Source of the DNA: CAVRUD01 sp963849635
GTDB lineage: Bacteria > Chloroflexota > Chloroflexia > Thermomicrobiales > UBA6265
Length of the DNA: 64,000 nt
Assembly: GCA_963849635.1 (NCBI GenBank)
Contig: CAWKIA010000022.1
Location: forward strand, 62,001 to 126,000
Direction: 5' to 3'
Position numbers and translations under genes: made by a program. This document shows, piece after piece, positions 44,111 through 52,643 of this stretch (within the stretch, counting starts at the first letter, position 1; every line of letters starts with the position of its first letter). A model generated the notes under the pieces. It searched no databases. It worked only from the letters and a program-made list of their open reading frames with translations, and was not told where the DNA came from.

Positions 44111-44253
44111 GAACGAGCACGGATTGTACCACGACCGCCGCGCCTCCCAACCCTAAAATGCCCTTGCACCGCTCCGGCCGAGGGAGATTCCAGATCAAGC
44201 TCCGGCAGCTGGAAAGTGTGACGGCTTCGCCGCCGTACGTGTGGCTGCGGTAT

Positions 44254-45045
44254 TTAAACCGGCGCCGCATCCTGGGGGTCGTACCCGAGCAGTTCGCGGG
44301 CGTGAGAGATATTCCAGAATTGGCGCGGGTTGTTGGAAATACCGTAGACCACCGCCCAGTCAAGATGATCGGCGTCGATACAGCGGGAGACGAGTTGGGC
44401 GCAATCGCGCCGGCTGAGCCAGCCCGCTCGCATCCGCTTCCGGCGCTCCTCCGGCGTTTTGAGGTCGAGGTGGATCGGGTTTTGGGTCAGGACCCGCTCG
44501 CTGACGGGATCGTCATCGTCGCGGCAGGCCCCGATCCGGAGACAGAACGAGCGAATTCCGTGCTGCTCCAGGTAATACCGTGCAATGGCTTCCCCATAGA
44601 TCTTCGACACGCCGTAGAGAGAGTCGGGCCGTAACTCGACGGTATGGTCGATCGACCGGGTGTCGTCCAGCTCGAAGATCTCCGGAGAGCCATCGACTTC
44701 GTACATGCCGACCGCGTGATTGGATGAGGCATAGATCACCGCCCCGACGCCCGCTCGCCGTGCGGCCTCGTAGACGTTGTAGGTGCCGACAAAGTTGTTG
44801 GGGAGGAGGTCCTCCCAGGTCGCGCCAATGCTCGACTTCCCCGCCAGATGGACGACGACATCGATCCCTTCGAACGCGGGCACGATCGATTCCAAGTCGG
44901 AAACGTCCCCGATGACACTCTCGAAATCCTTGGGCGTCCGGGTCATGAACCGCACGTCGTAGCGCTCGGGCAGGAACTCTCGCATTGCCCCGCCGATTTG
45001 ACCTTCGGCTCCGGTCACCAGCACACGCTTTCGCTGCTCTGTCAT
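44254..45045 (-). CDS. NAD-dependent epimerase/dehydratase, uronate dehydrogenase-like
   Basis: A 263-residue extended SDR. The cofactor loop is VTGAEGQIG; the active site has the SSNHAVGMY block and YGVSK. The sequence NHxVG-Y, PDSLYGVSKIYGE, LRIGAC and the late FWNISHARELLGYDPQD follow the order seen in uronate dehydrogenases, which oxidise glucuronate or galacturonate to aldarolactones with NAD. It lies 27 bases after an enolase-superfamily gene, forming the 3' end of a minus-strand cluster. Uronate is the best guess, not proven. Confidence 0.8.
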   Translation of the reverse strand: MTEQRKRVLVTGAEGQIGGAMREFLPERYDVRFMTRTPKDFESVIGDVSDLESIVPAFEGIDVVVHLAGKSSIGATWEDLLPNNFVGTYNVYEAARRAGVGAVIYASSNHAVGMYEVDGSPEIFELDDTRSIDHTVELRPDSLYGVSKIYGEAIARYYLEQHGIRSFCLRIGACRDDDDPVSERVLTQNPIHLDLKTPEERRKRMRAGWLSRRDCAQLVSRCIDADHLDWAVVYGISNNPRQFWNISHARELLGYDPQDAAPV

Positions 45046-45072
45046 GTCAATCTCCTCACACGGCGGCCTAAC

Positions 45073-46209
45073 CTAGGCGCCAAACAGATCTTCGCCACGG
45101 CTGAGACGGGCCAACCCGTCTAGATCCAATTCCACGCCCAGCCCGGGAACGTCGGGAATTGCCAGATAACCTTCCGCGTCGAGCTGCCACGGAGCAGCGA
45201 CGATGCCGTCGACATACGGCGATCCCGTCAGGTACTCGACCAGATCGGTGCCGGGGATCGCCGCTGCTAGCTGGAGATCGGCCGCCAGTCCGACCGCCGT
45301 GTTCCAGCCGTGCGGCACGAACTTGACTCCATACTCGGCCGCCATCCAGGCTATCCGGCGCTCCTCGCTGATCCCACCAACCTTGGTCACGTCCGGTTGA
45401 ACAATGTCGAACGCGCCGGCCTGCAACCACGGCCGGAACGCCTGGCGTCTGGTAAGCACCTCGCCGCCGGAGATCGGCAAGGGAGCCTCCGCGCGGAGCC
45501 GCACGTAGTCTTCCAGCGCGTCCGGGGCCAGGGCCTCCTCGAACCAATCCACCCCGTAGCTCGCCAGCATGTCCGCCGTGCGCCGGGCCCACTTGTACCC
45601 CTGCGCCCAGAATGCGTCGCTCCCGCCGGCATCAACCATCAGGAGCGACTCTGTGCCGACCGCCTCGCGGGCAGCCCGCACGATCGCCTCGTCCAGCTCG
45701 TCGGAGACACGCCCGAACGGTCCCCAGCCGATCTTGAACGCCCGGAACCCGTGCGCCTTGATCGAGAGTAAGTGCTCAGTTAGCTTCGCCGGCTCGTCCA
45801 TGAGCAGGGAGGCGTAGGGCCGCACCCGCTCGCGGTAGCGGCCACCGAGCAGGCGGCTGACCGGCTGTCCCGTGATCTTGCCGAGGATGTCCCAGAGAGC
45901 GATATCGACCCCACTGATCGCATGCGTGATCGAGCCGCCCCGCCCCTGCCAGAAGGTGTGCTGATGGAGCTTCTCGCTCACCCGCTCGGGCTCGTCCGCC
46001 CGCTCGCCGATCAGGAGCGGCCGCAGGACGTCCAGCGCACCCCGGACAAGGTCATCACTGGTAAATACGCTGCCGACACCGACGATCCCCTCGTCGGTGT
46101 GGACCGCGACGAGGGTGTGGACGCAGGTATCAGGCTGTAGCTCGTTGCTCCAGCCCCCTTCCGGCGTCGCGCCGCGCAACCCAAGCACTCGAACTTCGCG
46201 GATTTTCAC
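45073..46209 (-). CDS. Mandelate racemase/muconate lactonizing enzyme family (enolase superfamily) protein
   Basis: A 378-residue TIM-barrel enzyme. After the N-terminal capping domain comes FKIGWG on the second barrel strand, then metal ligands Asp (LMVDAGGS), Glu (DWFEEAL) and Glu (ISGGEVL), and the acid/base His in FVPHGWNT. The KxG in place of KxK shows that only one basic residue lies on strand 2; His may be the main catalyst, as in mandelate racemase-subgroup sugar-acid dehydratases. GTG 46209 has GAGGAG upstream. The substrate is probably an acid sugar, judging from the neighbouring uronate-dehydrogenase-like gene. Confidence 0.85.
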   Translation of the reverse strand: MKIREVRVLGLRGATPEGGWSNELQPDTCVHTLVAVHTDEGIVGVGSVFTSDDLVRGALDVLRPLLIGERADEPERVSEKLHQHTFWQGRGGSITHAISGVDIALWDILGKITGQPVSRLLGGRYRERVRPYASLLMDEPAKLTEHLLSIKAHGFRAFKIGWGPFGRVSDELDEAIVRAAREAVGTESLLMVDAGGSDAFWAQGYKWARRTADMLASYGVDWFEEALAPDALEDYVRLRAEAPLPISGGEVLTRRQAFRPWLQAGAFDIVQPDVTKVGGISEERRIAWMAAEYGVKFVPHGWNTAVGLAADLQLAAAIPGTDLVEYLTGSPYVDGIVAAPWQLDAEGYLAIPDVPGLGVELDLDGLARLSRGEDLFGA

Positions 46210-46320
46210 GCTGGCTGGACTCCTCGCGCGCACCTTCAAGCTGCCCAGTCCGCCTTAGCGGACGGTCATTGTACCGACGAACTGTTTTGCGTCTTTAGCG
46301 GCGTAGGGCGTGGAGTTGAC

Positions 46321-47821
46321 TCAAGCGCGCGAGTAGACCCTTGTCTCCGCCCGGAACTCAGAATCCAACTCCATCGGGTACATCGGTCGGGCGCAGCGCG
46401 TGTGACCGAGCGAGGGCAGGTTGGCGCTGGTCGAGCCGGGCGCGTCGACGTTGATCACCTCGGTCGCCCAATCGGCGTAGAACCGCTGCTGGATGTGGGG
46501 CGATTTGACGACGACCGCGTCGAACCGGGCCGGGTCCTGACCATGGGCATAGAAGAGCGACCGGTCGTAGAGGCTGACTGGACGAGACGTCACAATGAGC
46601 GTCAGCGACCCTGCTTCCAGCACGGCCGTCGGCCCTGACGTCCAGATCGTGCCGTGCGACTCGCTGATGAAATCGCCGTCTGACAGCAACCTGACCCTGG
46701 CGTCAACCGGTATTGGCATGTACCTGCCGGTGTCAACCGCGCCACCCACCGGCACCCTGACCGTCGCCCCTACGCCCGCGGCAAATGCGGCCGCGGCTGC
46801 GGGAGCATCGACGATTGGAGCCAAGATCTTGCCTCTGTACCCGGCATCGACGAGCGCCCGCACGATGGCATTGCTATCACCGGAGGCGCCGGACGAGGTC
46901 GCATCGGCCGCATCCGAGAGGAGCACCGGTCCAGATGCCGCCTGCAATCGCGCGACCATCTCCATCCAGAGTGACTAACGGAGCCTGGAGCCGATCGCGG
47001 ACCTCCCAGAGGCGCGATGCCAACCGCGCGCTTTCCGTGGCCGATCGCTCCGCGTCGTCAGTAATCACCAACGCCCCGGACGCCAAGGCAGGCACATCAG
47101 TAAACGGGTTGCCAATGAACATCCCGGCAGAGTAGCCACCTGAGCCGGCTTCGATCGCGGCCGCATCTCGGACGATCTCACCGAAAAGTCCGGTTGCAGT
47201 GATCAACTCGTCGCCACGAACGAGGGTCGGGACCACGGTGTAGGCCATCTGCGGGCGCGCCGCTCCGTCGAGCAATCGTAGGAGCAGCCTGGCTGCTCGC
47301 TCCCCGGTCTCGAAGAAGTCCACGTGCGGATACGTGTGGTATGGAACGGCGGCATCAACCAGGCTGAGCATCCGCTCCGTGACGATCCCGTGGAGGTCGA
47401 GCGAGACCACGATTGGAATGCGCTCTCCCAGGATCCGGCGGGCGATCGCCAGCAGCGCGCCCTCGGGATCGAGCTCGCTCTCGGCCATCATCGCGCCGTG
47501 CATGCAAAAGTAGGCGCCATCGATTGGGCCCGCGCCAACGGCGGTCCGAAGTCCCTCTTCCCACTCCCGCGCGATCCGCGCCCAGGACATCGCCGCCAAC
47601 GGGCCACCAGAGGTGATCGCGCGGTGGCTGGTCGTCGTGACCAGCGAGAGGTCGGAACGGGCATCGAAGACGGCTAGTGCGCCACCAAGCTCCATGCCCG
47701 TACCACGCTGCTGGGCAAAGATCTGATCGCCGAACGACACGGCGAAGTCGTCGTAGTGACTGATCGCCGGGTTGAAGGTCGAAACTTCCTGCCGGCATTC
47801 CGCGATCACGATCCGTGGCAT
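46321..47821 (-). CDS. M81-family metallopeptidase (MlrC/microcystinase C-like), apparent frameshift
   Basis: About 500 residues in two frames joined near 46965: one extra base lies between VTL and EMVARLQAA. The N-terminal DUF1485 part has IAECRQEVSTFNP, GAYFCMHGAMMAESELDPEG and VVSLDLHGIVTERM with likely zinc His and Asp; the C-terminal part has VLLSDAADATSSGASGDS and SPHIQQRFY. MlrC opens linear peptides in microcystin breakdown, but most relatives act on other amide or peptide substrates. It lies between a peptide-type ABC transporter and an enolase-superfamily gene, suggesting action on the imported compound. Confidence 0.88.
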
Positions 47822-47918
47822 GGTGTCGCACAACCCTTCGCGCACAGGAGGAACCCGGGTCGAGCCCGGCCGGGTCCAGGATCATACCGGCAAGACTGCT
47901 CATGCGCCCGCTGGACAG

Positions 47919-50066
47919 TCAGTCGGCCGCGCTATCGTGCTCGGCAGGGTTCGGTTCCGCCAGCGTTTCTGCGTCCCTGGGGTACAGGTGGCACGCCACC
48001 AGATGGCCATCGCCGGCATCAGTCAGGATTGGGACGTCGGTCCGGCACCGGTCGAAGACGTACGGGCAGCGCGTGTGGAAGCGACAACCAGACGGTGGAT
48101 TGATCGGGCTGGGCACATCGCCGGGCAGGACGATCCGGCTGCCGCCTCCACCGGGGTCCGGGCTGGGAACTGCAGTGAGCAAGGCCATCGTGTAGGGATG
48201 GAGCGGGCTTTCGTAGAGATCGTGATTGGCCGCCAGTTCGACGATCTTGCCCAGATACATGACAGCAACTCGATCGCACATCGAGCGGACGACGCTCAGG
48301 TTGTGGGAAATGAAGAGGTAGCTCAACCCCAACTTGGCCTGCAGGTCCTGCATCAGGTTCACGATCTGGGCCTGGATACTGACGTCGAGCGCGGAAACCG
48401 GCTCATCCGCGACGATGAAATCCGGATTTGCCGCTATTGCCCTGGCGATCCCGATCCGCTGGCGCTGCCCACCGGAATACTCGTGCGGGTAGGAATTAGC
48501 GTGGCGGGGATTGAGGCCGACCAGCTCAAGGATCTCCTGGGCACGCTCCCTCGCGGCGCGGCCCTTGGCGATTCCGTGAATCTCGAGGGGCTGGGCGATG
48601 ATGCTGCCGGAGGTCCGGCGCGGATTCAGCGAGGAATACGGGTCTTGAAAAATGATCTGCATCCGGCGCCGGAGAGCGCGCAGTTCTCCCGGCCCCATCC
48701 CTGTGACATCACGGCCATCGAACGTGACGCTTCCAGCCGTCGGCTCAATCAAGCGGAGAAGGAGCCGCCCGGTCGTGCTCTTGCCGCAGCCGGACTCTCC
48801 GACCAGTCCCAGCGTCTCGCCCCGCCTGACGCCGAAACTGATGCCATCGACCGCCTGCACATCGCCGGCATGCCGCCGGAACACGCCCTTGGTGATCGGG
48901 AAGTACTTCTGCAAGTCGCGCACGACGATCAGATCGTCCCGCTCCGCGGTGACGGCCGAATCGGCCGCGGGGACGGTCACGGTTGGCGATGTTCCAACTC
49001 CCATCAACCGCTTGGGCCCGAGATCGATGTGGAGCGGAGCGGCCCGCGCGGACGCCGATACCCCTGCGTGAACTCCCTCCCCCGCGACCGCACCGCCGTC
49101 ATAGAGCCAGCACCGCGAGGTCTGGCCGTTCGGCAGAGAAAAGAGTGGCGGAGCATCCACCCGGCAGCGATCGAACGCCCTGGGGCAACGCGGGGCAAAA
49201 GCGCAGCCTCGCGGCGGACGTAGCAGGTTCGGCGGGCTGCCCGCGATCGGCGTGAGCCGGGTCCCTTTCGGCTCGGAGATCCGGGGCAGACATTCGAACA
49301 ATCCCCAGGTGTAGGGGTGGGTTGGATTGCGGAAAAGAGTGCGGGTGTCCGCCTCTTCCACGATCTTGCCGGCGTACATCACCGCGACCCGGTCGCACAT
49401 CTCGGCGACCACCCCGAGGTCGTGGGTGATGAAGAGCATGGCGGTCCCAGTCCGGCGCTGGAGGCCGCGGAGTAGCTCCAGGATCTGGGCTTGGATGCTG
49501 ACGTCGAGCGCGGTCGTCGGCTCGTCGGCGATGAGCAGATCGGGCGAGCAGGCCAGTGCCATCGCAATCATCGCCCGCTGGCGCAGACCGCCGGAGAGCT
49601 GATGCGGGTAGGCATCGGCTCGACGCTCGGGATTGGGAATGCCGACCGACCGCAACAGATCGATCGTCTGCTCCCGGGCCAGCCGCCGGGACAGCCCCTC
49701 GTGCAGGATCAATCCCTCATCGATCTGATTCCCGATCGAGAAAACAGGATTGAGCGACGTCAGCGGTTCCTGAAAGATCATCGCGATCTCATTGCCGCGA
49801 ACGTGGCGCATCTCCTCTTCCGAGAGCCCCAGCAGATTCCTACCCTTGAACCGGACCGACTCGCCCGCAATCGTCGCCGGCGGCGACGGCAGCAGCCGCA
49901 GCAGCGACAACACCCCAACACTCTTCCCCGAGCCCGACTCCCCGACGATTCCCAACACCTCCCCCGCGTTGACCCGGTAGGAGATCCCATCGACCGCGGT
50001 GAGGACACCATCCTCGGTCTGAAAGGTGGTGCGGAGACCTTGGACATCTAATAAGCTATCAGCCAT
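47919..50066 (-). CDS. Fused double ATP-binding protein of an oligopeptide/dipeptide-type ABC transporter
   Basis: A 715-residue protein of two nucleotide-binding domains, equal to DppD plus DppF (GsiA-like). The first has GESGSGKS (about 43-50), LSGGLRQRAM and DLLIADEPTTALD; the second has GESGCGKST, YSGGQRQRIGIARA and FIVADEPVSALD. Each ends with the Cys-rich oligopeptide-family tail (GCAFAPRCPRAFDRC, GCRFHTRCPYVFDRC). It powers the two permeases and binding protein encoded next on the same strand. Confidence 0.95.
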   Translation of the reverse strand: MADSLLDVQGLRTTFQTEDGVLTAVDGISYRVNAGEVLGIVGESGSGKSVGVLSLLRLLPSPPATIAGESVRFKGRNLLGLSEEEMRHVRGNEIAMIFQEPLTSLNPVFSIGNQIDEGLILHEGLSRRLAREQTIDLLRSVGIPNPERRADAYPHQLSGGLRQRAMIAMALACSPDLLIADEPTTALDVSIQAQILELLRGLQRRTGTAMLFITHDLGVVAEMCDRVAVMYAGKIVEEADTRTLFRNPTHPYTWGLFECLPRISEPKGTRLTPIAGSPPNLLRPPRGCAFAPRCPRAFDRCRVDAPPLFSLPNGQTSRCWLYDGGAVAGEGVHAGVSASARAAPLHIDLGPKRLMGVGTSPTVTVPAADSAVTAERDDLIVVRDLQKYFPITKGVFRRHAGDVQAVDGISFGVRRGETLGLVGESGCGKSTTGRLLLRLIEPTAGSVTFDGRDVTGMGPGELRALRRRMQIIFQDPYSSLNPRRTSGSIIAQPLEIHGIAKGRAARERAQEILELVGLNPRHANSYPHEYSGGQRQRIGIARAIAANPDFIVADEPVSALDVSIQAQIVNLMQDLQAKLGLSYLFISHNLSVVRSMCDRVAVMYLGKIVELAANHDLYESPLHPYTMALLTAVPSPDPGGGGSRIVLPGDVPSPINPPSGCRFHTRCPYVFDRCRTDVPILTDAGDGHLVACHLYPRDAETLAEPNPAEHDSAAD

Positions 50067-50187
50067 CAGCTATCAGCCGTCAGCTTCTTGACGAATGACG
50101 TCAGCATGTGTTTGACCTCCGTAACACTCATAGCAGGCCCGACGTGTGCCACCTCATCACTCATCGCTAGGTCACTCGGCTTTACCT

Positions 50188-50333
50188 GTCATCCCGAGCT
50201 TGTCGAGGGATCTCGAAGCACGCGACGGTCCGAGGACGCTCCGGCTTTTGTGAAAGCGGAATCGTTCTCTCGGATGCCAGGGATTCATCGCTTCGCCGTC
50301 TCCCTCTAGATCCCTCGACAAGCTCGGGATGAC
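50188..50333. repeat. 146-bp repeat with 26-bp perfect inverted arms
   Basis: Arms 50188-50213 and 50308-50333 are exact inverted copies built around CCCGAGCTTGTCGAGGGATC. The centre is less structured, with no open frame of note. It sits in the 336-base gap (50067-50402) between the ATPase and permease genes; short ATCAGC-type repeats lie at 50053-50085. Related GTCATCCCGAGC units are widespread intergenic repeats in bacteria. Confidence 0.9.
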
Positions 50334-50402
50334 GAGGTGCTTGGACGGCCCCTGCCACCTGTTGGCCGGTAGACACCTGACGGGCACATGGGCTGTCGGC
50401 TC

Positions 50403-51350
50403 TTACCGCCTCGCCCTCGGGTCCAGCGCATCACGCAATCCATCGCCGAGGAAGTTGAAGCTCAAAACGGTCAGGGCGATCATCACGCCGGGGAAGGCGC
50501 CGATCCACCAAGCGCCGGAGTCGCGCATCTCCGAGAAGGCCCGATTGAGCATGTTGCCCCAGGAGGCCGTCGGCGGCTGGATTCCGAAGCCCAGGAACGA
50601 GAGCGTGCTCTCCAGCAGGATCGCGCCTGGGATCGCCAGGGTCGCGGCGACGATGAGTGGCCCCATCGCATTCGGAAGCAATTCGCGGAAGATGATGCTG
50701 GTGGCGGAGGCGCCGATTGCGCGGGCGGCCTCGGTGTACTCCCGGGTGCGTAGGGTCAGGAACTCGCCCCGGACCAGCCGGGCGACCGTCATCCAGCCGA
50801 TCACGCCGATGACCAGCGAAATCGACCAGACCGACCGCGAGGTGAATGTGGAGAGCATCGCCATCAGGAAGAGCAGGGGCGGGAAGGCGAGCAGCACGTC
50901 ACTGAACCGCATAATCACCATGTCCACCCAGCGGCCCGTGTATCCGGCCACGGCGCCCGCCACCGTTCCGGCCAGAATGGCCAGGCCGGTCGAGAGGAAG
51001 CCAACCACCAGCGAGACCCTGCTCCCATAGATGGTCCGGGAGAGATAGTCTCGCCCCAGGTTATCGCTCCCAAATGGGTGCGACCAACTGGGAGGTGCGG
51101 GCTCGCCGAACCGGGCGAGTTGGCTGTCCTGCTTGTTCGGATCGTAGGGCGCGACGATTGGGGCAGCCACGGAGACGATGATCATCACGAGCAGGATCGC
51201 CAAGCCGACGACCGCCAGCCGGTGCCGGCGGAACCGCCGCCAGGTCAGTTCCCACTGACCACGACTCCGCGGCTCAACCTCCTCCAGCACGGCGTCTGGA
51301 CGCCCCGCTGTGAGCTCTATTCCTTCGGCAATGCTCCCAATCTGCTGCAT
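50403..51350 (-). CDS. ABC transporter permease, DppC/OppC type
   Basis: A 315-residue inner-membrane permease. After a polar N-terminus, the first helix (RLAVVGLAILLVMIIVSVAAPI) is followed by HPFGSDNLGRDYLSR, the typical DppC entry, and the EAA loop EYTEAARAIGASATSIIFRELLPN. Five or six helices in all. ATG 51350 follows GGAGAG closely; the open frame upstream runs through repeat DNA. It pairs with the DppB-type permease encoded upstream. Confidence 0.93.
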   Translation of the reverse strand: MQQIGSIAEGIELTAGRPDAVLEEVEPRSRGQWELTWRRFRRHRLAVVGLAILLVMIIVSVAAPIVAPYDPNKQDSQLARFGEPAPPSWSHPFGSDNLGRDYLSRTIYGSRVSLVVGFLSTGLAILAGTVAGAVAGYTGRWVDMVIMRFSDVLLAFPPLLFLMAMLSTFTSRSVWSISLVIGVIGWMTVARLVRGEFLTLRTREYTEAARAIGASATSIIFRELLPNAMGPLIVAATLAIPGAILLESTLSFLGFGIQPPTASWGNMLNRAFSEMRDSGAWWIGAFPGVMIALTVLSFNFLGDGLRDALDPRARR

Positions 51351-51365
51351 GAACTCTCCGAGTAC

Positions 51366-51558
51366 TGAGGGGGACACGGCTATCGCCGTGTGGGGACAAG
51401 CCTGAAGGCTTGAGGGGGACAGCCCTTGCGGGCTGTGGGGGAGAGGGGGAGACGGATGGGATTCGTCCCACCGTTCTCCTCTCCCCCTCACGGCGATAGC
51501 CGTGTCCCCCACAAAGCGCGAGCTTTGTCCCCCTCAGGGCCGCAGCGCTGTCCCCCTC
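51366..51558. repeat. Array of short hairpins separated by G5 or C5 blocks
   Basis: Successive seven-base-pair hairpins (ACACGGC-TATC-GCCGTGT, ACAAGCC-TGAA-GGCTTG, ACAGCCC-TTGC-GGGCTGT), each set off by GGGG(G), are followed by a long central stem and then an inverted set set off by CCCCC. The array lies exactly between the two permease genes. Confidence 0.85.
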
Positions 51559-52538
51559 TATTCCAGCCTCACCCGCGGGTCGACGATCGCGTACAGGATG
51601 TCCGAGAGCAGGGAGCCGAAGACGATCATTAGCGAGGAGAGCAGGACGATCCCCATCACGACGGGGTAGTCCTTGTTTGTCAGCGAGTCGACCGCCAGCA
51701 GCCCCATCCCCGGCCAGGTAAAGACGGTCTCGACCACGATCGAACCTTCAACCAGGATCACCAGGACGTAGCCAAGCAGCGTAACGATCGGGAGAAGAGC
51801 ATTGCGCCAGGCGTGCTTCCAGATCACCGTCCGCTCCGGTACTCCCTTCGCCCTGGCCGTCCGTATGTAGTCTTGGCCGATGACCTCGATCATCGCCGCC
51901 CGCTGGAAGCGGACGTAGCCGGACAGCCCGATCAGGGTCACGGCGATCACCGGCAAGATGTAGTGCTCGATCGAGTCCCGGAAGCCATTCCAACGCCCGG
52001 GCTCGACCATCAGCGACTCCATCCCCCGGGTCGGCAGCCACTTCAACTCCACCCCGAAGTAGTAGAGGATCATCAGGGCGAGCCAGAACGATGGCACCGA
52101 GATCCCGACGAACGAGAAGAGGGTCAGACTGTAGTCGATCCACGTGTTCTGCTTGACCGCCGAGAGGATGCCGAGAGGGATAGCGATCAGCAACGTGAGC
52201 ACCAGCGACACGCCCGCCAGCTTGAGCGTGTTCGGCAGCCGCTCCTGGATCATGTCCGTGACAGGCACGTTGCGTTCGTAGGAGTAGCCGAGGTTGCCCT
52301 TGCCAACTTCTCGCAACCAGTCCCAGTACTGAACCACCACCGGCTTGTCCAGCCCGTACTGCTCCGCGAGGCGGTCCCGGTCGGCCGCGGTCATCTGGCC
52401 GCCTCCGCGCGCCGCCTGCGCCATCAGCTGGGAAACAGGGTCACCCGGCACGTTCTTGAGCATCGCGAACGTCAGAACGGATACCCCGAGTAAAATCGGG
52501 ATCATCCACAGCAATCGCCGGATGACGTAGGCGAGCAT
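51558..52538 (-). CDS. ABC transporter permease, DppB/OppB type
   Basis: A 326-residue permease of full family length. It starts MLAYVIRRLLWMIPILLGVSVLTF, includes NVPGDPVSQLM, the DppB loop LGYSYERNVPVTDMI, and the EAA motif DYIRTARAKGVPERTVIWKHAWRNALLPIVT, ending with DILYAIVDPRVRLE. It forms the membrane channel together with DppC for peptide or related solute import. Confidence 0.95.
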   Translation of the reverse strand: MLAYVIRRLLWMIPILLGVSVLTFAMLKNVPGDPVSQLMAQAARGGGQMTAADRDRLAEQYGLDKPVVVQYWDWLREVGKGNLGYSYERNVPVTDMIQERLPNTLKLAGVSLVLTLLIAIPLGILSAVKQNTWIDYSLTLFSFVGISVPSFWLALMILYYFGVELKWLPTRGMESLMVEPGRWNGFRDSIEHYILPVIAVTLIGLSGYVRFQRAAMIEVIGQDYIRTARAKGVPERTVIWKHAWRNALLPIVTLLGYVLVILVEGSIVVETVFTWPGMGLLAVDSLTNKDYPVVMGIVLLSSLMIVFGSLLSDILYAIVDPRVRLE

Positions 52539-52555
52539 GGCATCTCCGTAAAGAG

Positions 52556-52642
52556 GTGTCAGGCGTCAGGCGTCAGGCGTCAGGAAGAGTACGGTTCGTC
52601 GCTGATGGCTGATTGCTGACGCCTGATGCCCGACGCCTGACA
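52556..52642. repeat. GTCAGGC tandem and inverted short repeats
   Basis: Four GTCAGGC-type units (52558-52585) are followed by a spacer and then inverted GCCTGA units (about 52620-52640). It fills the gap between the binding-protein stop and the DppB start. Confidence 0.8.
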
Positions 52643-52643
52643 G

